NCBI RefSeq assembly: GCF_031157255.1
Contig: NZ_JAVIFX010000004.1
Location: 62,001 to 126,000 of the forward strand
From: Bradyrhizobium sp. LHD-71
GTDB lineage: Bacteria > Pseudomonadota > Alphaproteobacteria > Rhizobiales > Xanthobacteraceae
Direction: 5' to 3'
Length of the DNA: 64,000 nt
The notes under the pieces are model-generated. The model ran no database searches. It was not told where the DNA came from and saw only the letters and a program-made list of their open reading frames with translations. The position numbers and the translations under genes were made by a program. Below, piece after piece: positions 54,892-62,828 of the stretch (positions are counted from its first letter, which is position 1; each line of letters starts with the position of its first letter).

Positions 54892-55902
54892 ATGAACCTC
54901 GCCATCGACCTGCCGGTAATCTGGGCCTTCATCATCGCCTTCGCGGTGTTCGCCTATGTCGTCATGGATGGTTTCGATCTTGGGCTCGGCCTGCTGTTTC
55001 CGTTTTTCCCCAGGCGCGAAGATCGCAACGTCATGATGAATTCCGTCGCGCCGGTGTGGGACGGCAACGAGACCTGGCTGGTGCTCGGTGGCGGCGGACT
55101 GTTTGCGGCCTTTCCGCTCGCATATTCCATCCTGATGCCGGCTCTCTACACACCGATGATCGCCATGCTGCTCGGCCTGGTGTTGCGCGGCGTGGCGTTC
55201 GAATTCCGCTGGCGGACGACGGCTGAGCGCAATCTCTGGGACATCGCCTTTGCCGCCGGCTCGCTGATCGCTGCGCTGGCGCAGGGCATCGCGCTTGGCG
55301 CGATCCTGCAGGGCGTTGCTGTTGCCGAGCGGCAATACGCCGGCGGCTGGTGGGACTGGCTGACGCCGTTCTCGCTGCTGACCGGCGTGTCCCTGGTGAT
55401 CGGTTATGGTCTTTTGGGCGCGACCTGGCTGGTGATGAAATCAACCGGAAGCCTGCGCGAGCGCGCCTACACCTTCAGCTGGTGGCTGCTGGTCGCCATG
55501 CTGGGTGGGCTCGGAGCCGTCAGCCTCGCAACGCCGTTCTTGCAGGCTGAGTACTGGCGCCGCTGGTTTGAGTGGCCGAACATCGCCTTCACGTCGGTAG
55601 TGCCGCTGGCCGTTGTCGTTGTCACAATCCTGCTGTTGCGCAGCTTGGCGGAGCGGCAGGATTATCGCCCGTTCTTTTTGTCGCTCGTGCTGTTCGTCAT
55701 CACCTATGCCGGGCTCGGCATCAGCATGTGGCCCTACGTCGTCCCGCAGAGCGTGACGATCTGGCAGGCTGCCGCGCCCGAGAAGAGCCAGTTATTCATG
55801 CTTTTCGGCGTCGCCGTGATGATACCGATCATTCTGGCCTACACGGCGTTTGCCTACTGGGTGTTCCGCGGCAAGGTCGAAGCGGAGACTGGCTACCACT
55901 GA
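54892..55902 (+). CDS. cioB: Cytochrome bd-type quinol oxidase subunit II
   Basis: This is the second membrane subunit, with 336 residues and about nine helices. The family start (WAFIIAFAVFAYVVMDGFDLGLGLLFPFF), VAPVWDGNETWLVLGGGGLFAAFP and GLGISMWPYVVP are all present. It begins 2 bp after cioA and its last base is the first base of the small-subunit start codon, so the three are one operon. Confidence 0.94.
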   Translation: MNLAIDLPVIWAFIIAFAVFAYVVMDGFDLGLGLLFPFFPRREDRNVMMNSVAPVWDGNETWLVLGGGGLFAAFPLAYSILMPALYTPMIAMLLGLVLRGVAFEFRWRTTAERNLWDIAFAAGSLIAALAQGIALGAILQGVAVAERQYAGGWWDWLTPFSLLTGVSLVIGYGLLGATWLVMKSTGSLRERAYTFSWWLLVAMLGGLGAVSLATPFLQAEYWRRWFEWPNIAFTSVVPLAVVVVTILLLRSLAERQDYRPFFLSLVLFVITYAGLGISMWPYVVPQSVTIWQAAAPEKSQLFMLFGVAVMIPIILAYTAFAYWVFRGKVEAETGYH

Positions 55903-56024
55903 TGACGACCTCGCCCGACAAGTCCTCCCTGCTTCTTCGGCTGATGTGGTTCGCCGGTCTCTGGCTCGCAGGTGTCGGTACGGTTACGGCTGTCGCCTAC
56001 GGAATAAGGCTTTTCATCGCGTAG
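55902..56024 (+). CDS. DUF2474 small membrane subunit of the bd oxidase (CydX-like)
   Basis: This 40-residue single-span protein reads MTTSPDKSSLLLRLMWFAGL and then a helix WLAGVGTVTAVAYGIRLFIA. It belongs to the DUF2474 group, encoded right after CIO subunit II, equivalent in position and size to CydX, which stabilises the haem of bd oxidases. The ATG at 55902 overlaps the cioB stop by one base (TGATG). Because of its size it is easily missed by gene finders. Confidence 0.85.
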   Translation: MTTSPDKSSLLLRLMWFAGLWLAGVGTVTAVAYGIRLFIA

Positions 56025-56070
56025 CCGATATCCCGTCTGCTATCAGGCAAGAGGTCTGCCAGGGCCGCCC

Positions 56071-57039
56071 CTACTCCGCGCGAACATTGTTCTCCGAGAT
56101 GATTTTCGCCCATTCGGGAACTTCGCTTGCAATGATGTCTGCAAACCGTTCCGGCGTGCTGCTCTTCGCTTCGTGCCCGATCGCTGCGAATTTGGCCTTG
56201 ATCTCGCTCTGCGCAAGTACGCTGACAAGCGCCGAGTTGAGCCTGGCGATGACCGGCGGCGGTGTCTTGGACGGAGCCAGGATTCCGAACCATACATCGA
56301 CGGCGTAGCCTTTTACGGTCTCACCGATCGACGGCACATTGGGCACCACCGAAGACGGCTCAGCCGACGAAATGCCGAGCACCTTGAGCTTCTTGTCTTG
56401 AACGTAGTCATTCAACGTCTGATTGCTCGTGCTGAAAAAGACCTTCACGTCGCCGGTCAGCACCGCCATGGTGGCCGGCGCCTGCCCCTTGTACGGCACG
56501 TGATTCATCTTGATGCCCGCGCGCTCGGTGAGCAATTCCGCGCTGAGATGGCCGAGCGAGCCGGGGCCGGCTGAACTGTAGAACAGTCCGCCCGGCTGGG
56601 CCTTCGCATAGCTGATGAACTCGGCAACGTTCTCGACTGGAACGCTTGCGTGAACGATCAGCACCAGCGGCGCGACCGCAACCAAAGACACCGGCGCAAA
56701 GCTTTTCGAGTCGTAGCCGGCATCCTTCTGCATCGCCGGCGCGATCGAGGTCGGACCGTTGTTCGAGAAGACGAGCGTGTGGCCGTCGGCCGGCGCGTTG
56801 GCGACCTCGCGCGAACCAATGGCGCCGGCTGCGCCGGGGCGATTGTCGACAATCACCGGCTGCCCGAGCAACTTCGCGAGCGGCTCCTGCAGCATGCGGG
56901 CCATGAGATCGGTCGACCCGCCGGCCGGATAAGGAACGACAAGACGGATCGGCTTCGTCGGGAAGGTCTGCGCATCCGCCTCACCTGCGGCGCAAAGAGT
57001 CAAAGCCACACACCAGAGCGCAATCCAGATTCCTCTCAT
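56071..57039 (-). CDS. Bug-family (TctC-like) periplasmic binding protein
   Basis: This is an extracytoplasmic solute receptor with signal MRGIWIALWCVALTLCAAGEADA and the mature start QTFPTKPIRLVVPYPAGGSTDLMARMLQEPLAKLLGQPVIVDNRPGAAG, the Bug signature. HVPYKGQAPATMAVLTGDV and DVWFGILAPSKTPPPVIARLN also fit. The ATG at 57039 gives 322 residues with GGGAGGG upstream. No TctAB permease is adjacent. It diverges from the CoA-transferase cluster, so it may bind the substrate of that pathway. Confidence 0.9.
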   Translation of the reverse strand: MRGIWIALWCVALTLCAAGEADAQTFPTKPIRLVVPYPAGGSTDLMARMLQEPLAKLLGQPVIVDNRPGAAGAIGSREVANAPADGHTLVFSNNGPTSIAPAMQKDAGYDSKSFAPVSLVAVAPLVLIVHASVPVENVAEFISYAKAQPGGLFYSSAGPGSLGHLSAELLTERAGIKMNHVPYKGQAPATMAVLTGDVKVFFSTSNQTLNDYVQDKKLKVLGISSAEPSSVVPNVPSIGETVKGYAVDVWFGILAPSKTPPPVIARLNSALVSVLAQSEIKAKFAAIGHEAKSSTPERFADIIASEVPEWAKIISENNVRAE

Positions 57040-57125
57040 GAACGCCCTCCCATTCGTTCTTTGCGGTCGCGGAGATCGCGGCTTGCGCAACGGGCCGATC
57101 AGGCCCGCGGGCAATCTCTTGCATA

Positions 57126-57146
57126 TGACCAATTGTTGAACCATTG
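57126..57146. promoter_or_regulatory. Operator-like half-sites in the Bug gene promoter
   Basis: TGACCAATTGTTGAACCATT lies 87 bp before the Bug start. On the minus strand it reads AATGGTTCAAC, almost the same as AATGGTTGAAC upstream of caiB (61114-61124). It probably belongs to the same regulator as the palindrome at 57251-57265, though it is less symmetrical. Confidence 0.4.
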
Positions 57147-57250
57147 ACGCTATGGCTCGCAATCGCCCGAGTCAAGCGCGCGACAAGTCCGTTGTTAGGT
57201 TCACGCAGCAACCCCGGCTCCCGAACACCTATGCCCGTCGGTTGACAGCC

Positions 57251-57265
57251 ATTGGTCCTACCAAT
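57251..57265. promoter_or_regulatory. FadR/GntR-type palindromic operator before the CoA-transferase cluster
   Basis: ATTGGTCCTACCAAT has perfect 6-bp arms around CCT and matches the TTGGT-N3-ACCAA shape bound by FadR-subfamily GntR repressors, one of which is encoded at 60204-60989. It ends 32 bp before the start of the CoA-transferase beta gene. Confidence 0.7.
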
Positions 57266-57297
57266 AAGAAGGCGGACCAACCCGGGAGGAAAACAGC

Positions 57298-58137
57298 ATG
57301 CCGATCGCCACTTCGGACGCTGCCATGGGCGAGATGTTGGCGGTGCTGCTGGCGCGCGACATGGCCGACGGTGAACGGGCGATCGTTGGCACGAACTCCG
57401 ACATTCAGGTCGCCGCATGCAATCTCGCCCGGCAGCGCCACGCTCCGCATCTGTGGTGGGTATCCGGCCCCGGCGGCATGACGAACGCCTCGGAGGGCAT
57501 CATTCGTCCGGCAGCGGATGCAGAGAATATCGCCGTTGCAGAAGCGGTGATGGATCTGCCGCAGATGATCGATTTCATCGATTGGCAGGTCCATTTCTTC
57601 GATTTCGCGATCCTTGGTGCTCTGCAGACCGACCGCTTCGGCAACATCAACACTGTTTGCATCGGGGACCACGCGCGGCCGAAGCTGCGCGGTCCCGGCA
57701 CCGTCGGCATCAGCGCACTGTGCGGACTGTCGCACCGGTTCTACATCATGATGACGCGGCACGATCGAAGCGCATTCGTGCCAAAGGTCGATTTTGTCTG
57801 CGGCGCCGGCTTTCTCGATGGCGGCACGTCCCGCACCGACCGTGGCCTGCCGGAAGGCGGACCGAAGCTCGTAGTGACCCCGCTCGGGGTGTTCGACTTC
57901 GAGCCGGCGAACAAGGCGATGCGCGTGAAATCATTGCACGATGGAGTCACGCTGGACGAAGTCCGCGACAATACCGGCTTCGATCTCCTCGTACCTGAAA
58001 CGCTGCAGCATACAGTGCCACCGACGGCGGAGGAGCTGTTCACACTGAGGCGGCTGGTCGACTCGACGGGCGTTCTCGCGCGCAAATTTCCCTGGCCGAC
58101 ATCAAGACACGCTGCCAACTCGAAGGGCGTCCGATGA
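57298..58137 (+). CDS. Class I CoA-transferase family beta subunit (GctB/IpdB-like), catalytic glutamate not seen
   Basis: This 279-residue protein has the glutaconate CoA-transferase beta fold: GNINTVCIGD, KLRGPGTVGISALCGLSHRFYIMM, KVDFVCGAGFLDGG, TPLGVFDFEP and NTGFDLLVPE. In GctB the catalytic Glu lies in IIVESG; here the aligned stretch is LWWVSGPGGM and no Glu is present. IpdB, part of a steroid-ring hydrolase, also lacks it, so this may be a ring-opening hydrolase and not a transferase. The alpha subunit is two genes downstream. A GGGAGGA site precedes the ATG. It overlaps the next gene by 4 bp. Confidence 0.83.
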   Translation: MPIATSDAAMGEMLAVLLARDMADGERAIVGTNSDIQVAACNLARQRHAPHLWWVSGPGGMTNASEGIIRPAADAENIAVAEAVMDLPQMIDFIDWQVHFFDFAILGALQTDRFGNINTVCIGDHARPKLRGPGTVGISALCGLSHRFYIMMTRHDRSAFVPKVDFVCGAGFLDGGTSRTDRGLPEGGPKLVVTPLGVFDFEPANKAMRVKSLHDGVTLDEVRDNTGFDLLVPETLQHTVPPTAEELFTLRRLVDSTGVLARKFPWPTSRHAANSKGVR

Positions 58138-59285
58138 ACACCTATCATTTTGAGGAACATCATCTTCTGCTGCGCGACCAGGTACGCCGCATGGCAGAAA
58201 AGCACGTGGCGCCGATCGCATCCGAAATCGACGAGACCTGCCGCTTTCCCGAGGAACTCGTCGAGGTCTTCGGCGATATGGGCCTTTTGCAACTGTGGGT
58301 CCCGCAGGAATACGGCGGCCCCGGCGGCGACCTGACTTCGGTCTGCCTCGTGAAGGAAGAAATCGCGAAGATATCCGAGTCGGCGGCATTGCTTGCCGCC
58401 AACAATTCCTTCGGCTTGATCCTGCCAGTCCTCAATTTCGGCACCGAAGAGCAGAAGCGGCACTATCTCGGCCTCGCCGCAAAAGGCCGCACCCTGACCG
58501 CAGTCGCGATCACCGAGGCCGACACCGGCTCGGATGTCTCGTCGATGAAGACGCGCGCAGTCAAGGACGGCGCAAGCTGGGTGCTGAACGGGGCGAAGAT
58601 CTATATCACATTCGGCCCCGTTGCCCATTTCATCCTTGTGTTCGCGCGCACCAGCGAAGGTAGGGGTACCGACGGCATCTCCGCCTTTCTGCTCGACACC
58701 TCAACCAAGGGATTCTCCGTTGGAAAGGAGGATCGCAAGATGGGCATCCGCGGCGTGCCGAATGCACCGATCTTCTTCGACAATGTGCGCATTCCCGAGG
58801 AAAACATGATCGGCCCCGAAGGCCAGGCCTTCAAGACCTGCATGCGTATCCTTGATCTCAACCGTCCGACCGTCGGCGCCACGGCCGTCGGCCTTGCCCA
58901 GGGCGCGATCGATCACGCGGCGCGCTATGCCCGCGAACGCAAGCAGTTTGGTCGTTCGATCTCGGAATTTCAGGGCATCCAGTTCATGCTCGCCGACATG
59001 CAGATGCAAACCGAGGCCGCGCGCTGTATGCTCTACGACTGCACGCGCATGGCGGACCGCCAGGACTGGGACGGGTTTTCGGCCAAGGCCTCGATGGTCA
59101 AGTGCTTTGCCAGCGACACCGCGATGAAAGTCACGACCGACGCGGTACAGATCTTCGGCGGCGCCGGCTACATGCGCGACTTTCCGATCGAACGCTACAT
59201 GCGGGACGCCAAGATCAACCAGATCTTCGAAGGCACCAACCAGATCCAGCGCCTGATCATCGCGCGTCACATGCTCAGGCATTGA
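58134..59285 (+). CDS. Acyl-CoA dehydrogenase
   Basis: This is a FAD-dependent acyl-CoA dehydrogenase with 383 residues. Seen are VAITEADTGSDVSSMKTRAV (flavin/substrate motif), GAKIYITFG, RKQFGRSISEFQGIQFMLADM and IFGGAGYMRDFPIERYMRDAKINQIFEGTNQIQRLII, with the catalytic base E366. It resembles short/branched-chain enzymes. The gene lies between the two CoA-transferase subunit genes, overlapping the beta gene by 4 bp and 2 bp before the alpha gene, so all three form one transcript and one pathway. Confidence 0.92.
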   Translation: MNTYHFEEHHLLLRDQVRRMAEKHVAPIASEIDETCRFPEELVEVFGDMGLLQLWVPQEYGGPGGDLTSVCLVKEEIAKISESAALLAANNSFGLILPVLNFGTEEQKRHYLGLAAKGRTLTAVAITEADTGSDVSSMKTRAVKDGASWVLNGAKIYITFGPVAHFILVFARTSEGRGTDGISAFLLDTSTKGFSVGKEDRKMGIRGVPNAPIFFDNVRIPEENMIGPEGQAFKTCMRILDLNRPTVGATAVGLAQGAIDHAARYARERKQFGRSISEFQGIQFMLADMQMQTEAARCMLYDCTRMADRQDWDGFSAKASMVKCFASDTAMKVTTDAVQIFGGAGYMRDFPIERYMRDAKINQIFEGTNQIQRLIIARHMLRH

Positions 59286-59287
59286 TC

Positions 59288-60175
59288 ATGACGTCATCAG
59301 GCAAGATCGTCTCTCTCGACGCCGCCCTGTCGGTTGTGCAGAACGGAATGACTCTGGGTATCGGCGGCTGGATCTTTCATGGCCAGCCGATGGCGCTGGT
59401 GCGCGGCCTGATCCGCAAAGGCGTGCGCGACCTCACACTCGTTCCGGCACCCGGCAGCATTGCGCCGGACATGTTGATCGGCGCCGGCTGCGTGACGACA
59501 ACCGCTTGCGTGTTCATCAGCTTCGAGCATCTCGGGCTGGCGCCGAATTTCCGGCGCGCGGTGCAGTCAGGCGCGATCAAGGTCCTCGAAATGGACGGGC
59601 CCGGCATTGCTGGAGGCTTGCGCGCCGGGGCCTGCGACTTGCCCTACGGGCTTATTCCGGACCTCGGCACCGATCTGCCCCGCGTCAATCCCGAAGGATA
59701 TCGGCGCGCGCGGACGCAGGACGGCGACCGCCCGCTGCTGGAAGTGCCGGCGATCAAGCCCGACGTCGTGTTCCTGCACGGCCAGCAGGCCGACCAGGAA
59801 GGGAATGTCCAGTATTTCGGCGCCAGCTACTTCGATCTCCTGATGGCGCAGGCGGCGAAGCATGTGATCTGCCTGGTCGACCGCATCGTGCCGTCGAGCG
59901 CTGTGCGCCAGTCTGCGCGGCTGACAAAAATTCCATCCGCTTTCGTCAATGCCGTCGTGGTATCGCCGTTCGGCGCGCACCCGGGCGCAAGCTCCGGTCT
60001 TTACGAGCAGGACGAGGCGCATCTTGCTGCCTATGTCGCAGCCAGCCGCGACCAGGCGACGTTCGACGCCTACATCGCCTCTCACGTACGCGACACCGCG
60101 GGCGAAGACGGCTATCAGGATAGAATCGGCGCGCGAACCCTGGCGCAGCTGTCAGGCGGAGAGGCGGGGCGCTGA
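59288..60175 (+). CDS. Class I CoA-transferase family alpha subunit (GctA/IpdA-like)
   Basis: This 295-residue partner of the beta subunit at 57298 starts VSLDAALSVVQNGMTLGIGGWIFHGQPMALVRGLIRKGVRDLTLV and continues with SGAIKVLEMDGPG and AIKPDVVFLHGQQADQEGNVQYFG, all typical of GctA/IpdA. The Glu of LEMD aligns with an acidic residue conserved in IpdA. I start at ATG 59288, 2 bp after the dehydrogenase gene; an upstream in-frame reading lies inside that gene. Whether the pair acts as transferase or hydrolase is open. Confidence 0.88.
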   Translation: MTSSGKIVSLDAALSVVQNGMTLGIGGWIFHGQPMALVRGLIRKGVRDLTLVPAPGSIAPDMLIGAGCVTTTACVFISFEHLGLAPNFRRAVQSGAIKVLEMDGPGIAGGLRAGACDLPYGLIPDLGTDLPRVNPEGYRRARTQDGDRPLLEVPAIKPDVVFLHGQQADQEGNVQYFGASYFDLLMAQAAKHVICLVDRIVPSSAVRQSARLTKIPSAFVNAVVVSPFGAHPGASSGLYEQDEAHLAAYVAASRDQATFDAYIASHVRDTAGEDGYQDRIGARTLAQLSGGEAGR

Positions 60176-60203
60176 CCGGAGCGTTTGAAGCGATCAAACG
60201 GAT

Positions 60204-60989
60204 TCAGGCACGTACAGTTCTCTTTTTTGCTTTTGGCTCCTGCTCGATGCGGGACAAATAGCTTCGCTGCAACCTCTTCAGGCAAAGCTCCATCTCGGCG
60301 ACCGCCGCATCGGCGTCGCCGGCGGTCAAGTGCTTCACGAAACGAACGCGCGACGGCAGCACGAACGCATTGTCATAGTTTCCGATCTTGCTGATGAAGT
60401 GCCGCAAGACGTCCAGCACACCATTCATTACGATCACCATGATCGGATTTCGCGTCATCCTGGCCAGGATGCGGTGAAACTCGATGTTCTTTTCGGCGCG
60501 CAGCGCGAAGTTTCCGGCAGACGCGGCTGCTCGCGTTTCCTCGATATTGCGGTTGAGCGCCTCGATGTCCGCTTTGGTGGCGCGGCGGCAAGCCTGGCGG
60601 ACAATGACCGATTCGAGCCAGATGCGCGCTTCGGTCAACTCCTCCGGCTGCACCGAGCCGAGGTGATACATGTCCATCAAGCCGCTCGTGATCGCCCGGC
60701 CGCCACCTTCGGTGATGAAGGCTCCGCCATGCGCTCCCTTATGCAGCTGGATCAGGCCTGCGTGCTCGAGTGAACGCAGCGCCTCTCGCAACGTATTACG
60801 TGACACGCCGAACTGTTCGGACATCGCGCGCTCGGACGGGAGGCGTTGACCCACGCGCAGCCGCCCCTGGGCCAGTTCCTCCCTGATCTGCCCGGCGATT
60901 TCATCGAATGCGCGCGACGATCGGATCCGGCGGAACTTGGCCGGCGCCGCCGGCGGCGTCCCCGAGCGAGGCGGTTCGCCAACGGACAT
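60204..60989 (-). CDS. FadR-subfamily GntR transcriptional regulator
   Basis: The N-terminal winged helix reads IREELAQGRLRVGQRLPSERAMSEQFGVSRNTLREALRSLEHAGLIQLHKGAHGGAFI; the C-terminal FCD domain is helical and has the metal-site style residues in ARIWLESVIVRQACRRA and IEFHRILARMTRNP. It would sense an organic acid or CoA ester. I start at ATG 60989 (MSVGEPPRSG), with GGAG 9 nt upstream, giving 261 residues. It faces caiB across a spacer with operator-like sites and probably controls the whole cluster. Confidence 0.9.
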   Translation of the reverse strand: MSVGEPPRSGTPPAAPAKFRRIRSSRAFDEIAGQIREELAQGRLRVGQRLPSERAMSEQFGVSRNTLREALRSLEHAGLIQLHKGAHGGAFITEGGGRAITSGLMDMYHLGSVQPEELTEARIWLESVIVRQACRRATKADIEALNRNIEETRAAASAGNFALRAEKNIEFHRILARMTRNPIMVIVMNGVLDVLRHFISKIGNYDNAFVLPSRVRFVKHLTAGDADAAVAEMELCLKRLQRSYLSRIEQEPKAKKRTVRA

Positions 60990-61085
60990 CGAGAAATTCT
61001 CCAAAGAGTCAAAGGTCTATCCCGATATAGCAGCCGCTGCCGACTCGCCGCAAATCGCCACGATGCAAAGCCCACAGCATGCGCG

Positions 61086-61125
61086 GGTTATTGACCAATA
61101 ATCGTTCAAATGTAGAATGGTTGAA
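61086..61125. promoter_or_regulatory. Two operator-like palindromes in the gntR/caiB divergent promoter
   Basis: TTATTGACCAATAA (61086-61099) has perfect 6-bp arms. GGTTGAACC (61117-61125) is a second palindrome and sits within AATGGTTGAAC, which recurs before the Bug gene. The ACCAATAA half also occurs at 57260-57267. They are candidate sites for the FadR-type regulator. Confidence 0.5.
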
Positions 61126-61223
61126 CCTATAGGCCGACAACGCGGGTATCGGCCTGGACGACCGAAAATTTTTAGTTGTCGCACGCCCTGCTGCCGGATT
61201 GCCGGAATAACGAGGTCGATCAC

Positions 61224-62441
61224 ATGACGAATGAGCAAAGTCTCGATGCAGCTCCCCTCGCCGGCATCCGGGTCGTGGACTTCTCGCATTTCATCGCCGG
61301 GCCGATCTGCACGATGCTGCTTGCAGACATGGGAGCCGAGGTCATCAAGATCGAGAACGTCGCCGCAGGCGACGACCTCCGCCGCTTCCCGCCGCAGCTG
61401 GAAGGCCAGTCCTCCGCGTTTCTCTGGACCAATCGCAACAAGCTCGGACTGGCGCTTGACCTGAAGCAGGAGGAGGGGATCGAGATCGCCCGGCAGTTGA
61501 TCGCCTCGGCGGACGTTCTGGTGGAGAATTTCTCGTCCGGAGTCATGGAGCGGTTCGGGCTCGGCTACCCTGCTCTATCGGAGATCAATCCGCGCCTGAT
61601 CTACTGCAGCATATCCGCCTACGGCCGCGAAGGTGCGTTGGCCGGACGCGCCGGCTTCGATCCGATGATCCAGGCGGAAACCGGCTTCATGTCGCTCAAC
61701 GGATTTCCGGACGGGCCCGAGATGCGCACGGGGCCTGCCGTCATGGATATTTCGACCGGGATGATGGCCACCATCGCGACACTCGGTGCGCTCACAGCGC
61801 GGGAGCGAACCGGGCGCGGGCAACGAGCCGAGGTGTGCCTGTTCGACGTGGCGACCCTGATGCTTGGCTTTCACGCCATGAATTATCTTGTGAGCGGCAA
61901 GAACCCGACCCGTTTCGGCAACAACAGCGCCGACAGCGCCCCAACCGGAGTGTTCAATGCCGCCGACGGTCCGCTGTACATCGCTTGCGCGAACGACCGC
62001 ACCTATCAACGACTGGTCAGCGCACTGCAGCGCGCCGATCTGGCCGATCATGCTGATTTCAGCACGAATGCGGATCGTGCGCGCAATCGGCAGAAGCTTG
62101 CCGCGATCATCGACGGCGAGCTCGGCAAGCAGGATCGCGCGTCGTGGCTGCCGAGACTGCGTGAGGCCGGCGTTCCTGTTGCCGCGGTCCGCACCGTGGC
62201 GGAGGCGTTCCAGTCGGAGGAGATGGCACTGCGAAAGCTGGTCAGCCATATCCCCCACCCGACCGCAGGCGAGATTCCGAATATTGCTTCACCGCTGCGG
62301 TTTGGCAGCACACCTGTGGTGCCGCCGCGCGCCGCCCCGACGCTGGGACAGCACACCCGAGATGTGCTCGCCGACACGCTCCAGTACGACAGCGCGAAGA
62401 TCGGTGCCCTCGAGGCGGCGGGTGTCATCCGCAAGGCGTAG
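61224..62441 (+). CDS. CaiB/BaiF family (class III) CoA-transferase
   Basis: It transfers CoA to a carboxylic acid, usually from a succinyl- or acyl-CoA donor, to activate a pathway substrate. The domain starts LAGIRVVDFSHFIAGPICTMLLADMGAEVIKIE; the catalytic Asp is D146 in GFDPMIQAETGFMSLNG. It continues with GRGQRAEVCLFDVATLMLGFH and CANDRTYQRLV. I start at ATG 61224 (MTNEQSLDAAPLAG), giving 405 residues; a TTG start 16 codons earlier is unlikely. Its partner acid is probably the compound handled by the adjacent dehydrogenase and Rieske oxygenase. Confidence 0.92.
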   Translation: MTNEQSLDAAPLAGIRVVDFSHFIAGPICTMLLADMGAEVIKIENVAAGDDLRRFPPQLEGQSSAFLWTNRNKLGLALDLKQEEGIEIARQLIASADVLVENFSSGVMERFGLGYPALSEINPRLIYCSISAYGREGALAGRAGFDPMIQAETGFMSLNGFPDGPEMRTGPAVMDISTGMMATIATLGALTARERTGRGQRAEVCLFDVATLMLGFHAMNYLVSGKNPTRFGNNSADSAPTGVFNAADGPLYIACANDRTYQRLVSALQRADLADHADFSTNADRARNRQKLAAIIDGELGKQDRASWLPRLREAGVPVAAVRTVAEAFQSEEMALRKLVSHIPHPTAGEIPNIASPLRFGSTPVVPPRAAPTLGQHTRDVLADTLQYDSAKIGALEAAGVIRKA

Positions 62442-62458
62442 CAAAGGTTCATATCGCG

Positions 62459-62806
62459 ATGGCGAACGCCGGACAGATGCAGCTCTGCGACTATCTCAGC
62501 GTCCCCTATCTGCTCGAGGCGCGTCTGGTCGAACTGTCGCCTGGCATCTGGATCAACCAGGTGTCGTATCCGGAACTGCCGGACTGCTCAGCGCAATCGC
62601 CGCTCCTGGAGGCGGCGCTGCGTCAGCTTGAAAGGCAGCGCATCATCATCGTCGCGCGCCTGCTCGCGGAAGGGAAAGTTCCGCCAATGCCGCGGCCGCC
62701 GCTCGGTTCGACTGATCCGCTCTGGATCGCCGAACAGAGCGATGTGCCGACCGAGATCATCCAATGCATTCGCAACAACACGGCTGCGACGATCAGTCCG
62801 GCCTGA
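62459..62806 (+). CDS. Small protein of unknown function between caiB and the Rieske oxygenase
   Basis: I do not recognise this 115-residue protein. It has no signal peptide or membrane helix and a mixed composition with Cys at residues 10, 43 and 102. The middle (QSPLLEAALRQLERQRIIIVARLLAEGKVP) is probably helical; the C-terminal part is Pro rich (PPMPRPPLGSTDPLW). Its codon use matches the neighbours, and it is spaced 17 bp after caiB and 22 bp before the oxygenase, so it is likely to be a real gene of this operon. It could be an accessory or regulatory subunit. Confidence 0.6.
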   Translation: MANAGQMQLCDYLSVPYLLEARLVELSPGIWINQVSYPELPDCSAQSPLLEAALRQLERQRIIIVARLLAEGKVPPMPRPPLGSTDPLWIAEQSDVPTEIIQCIRNNTAATISPA

Positions 62807-62828
62807 TCTTTCGCCGAGGGAGGACGAG

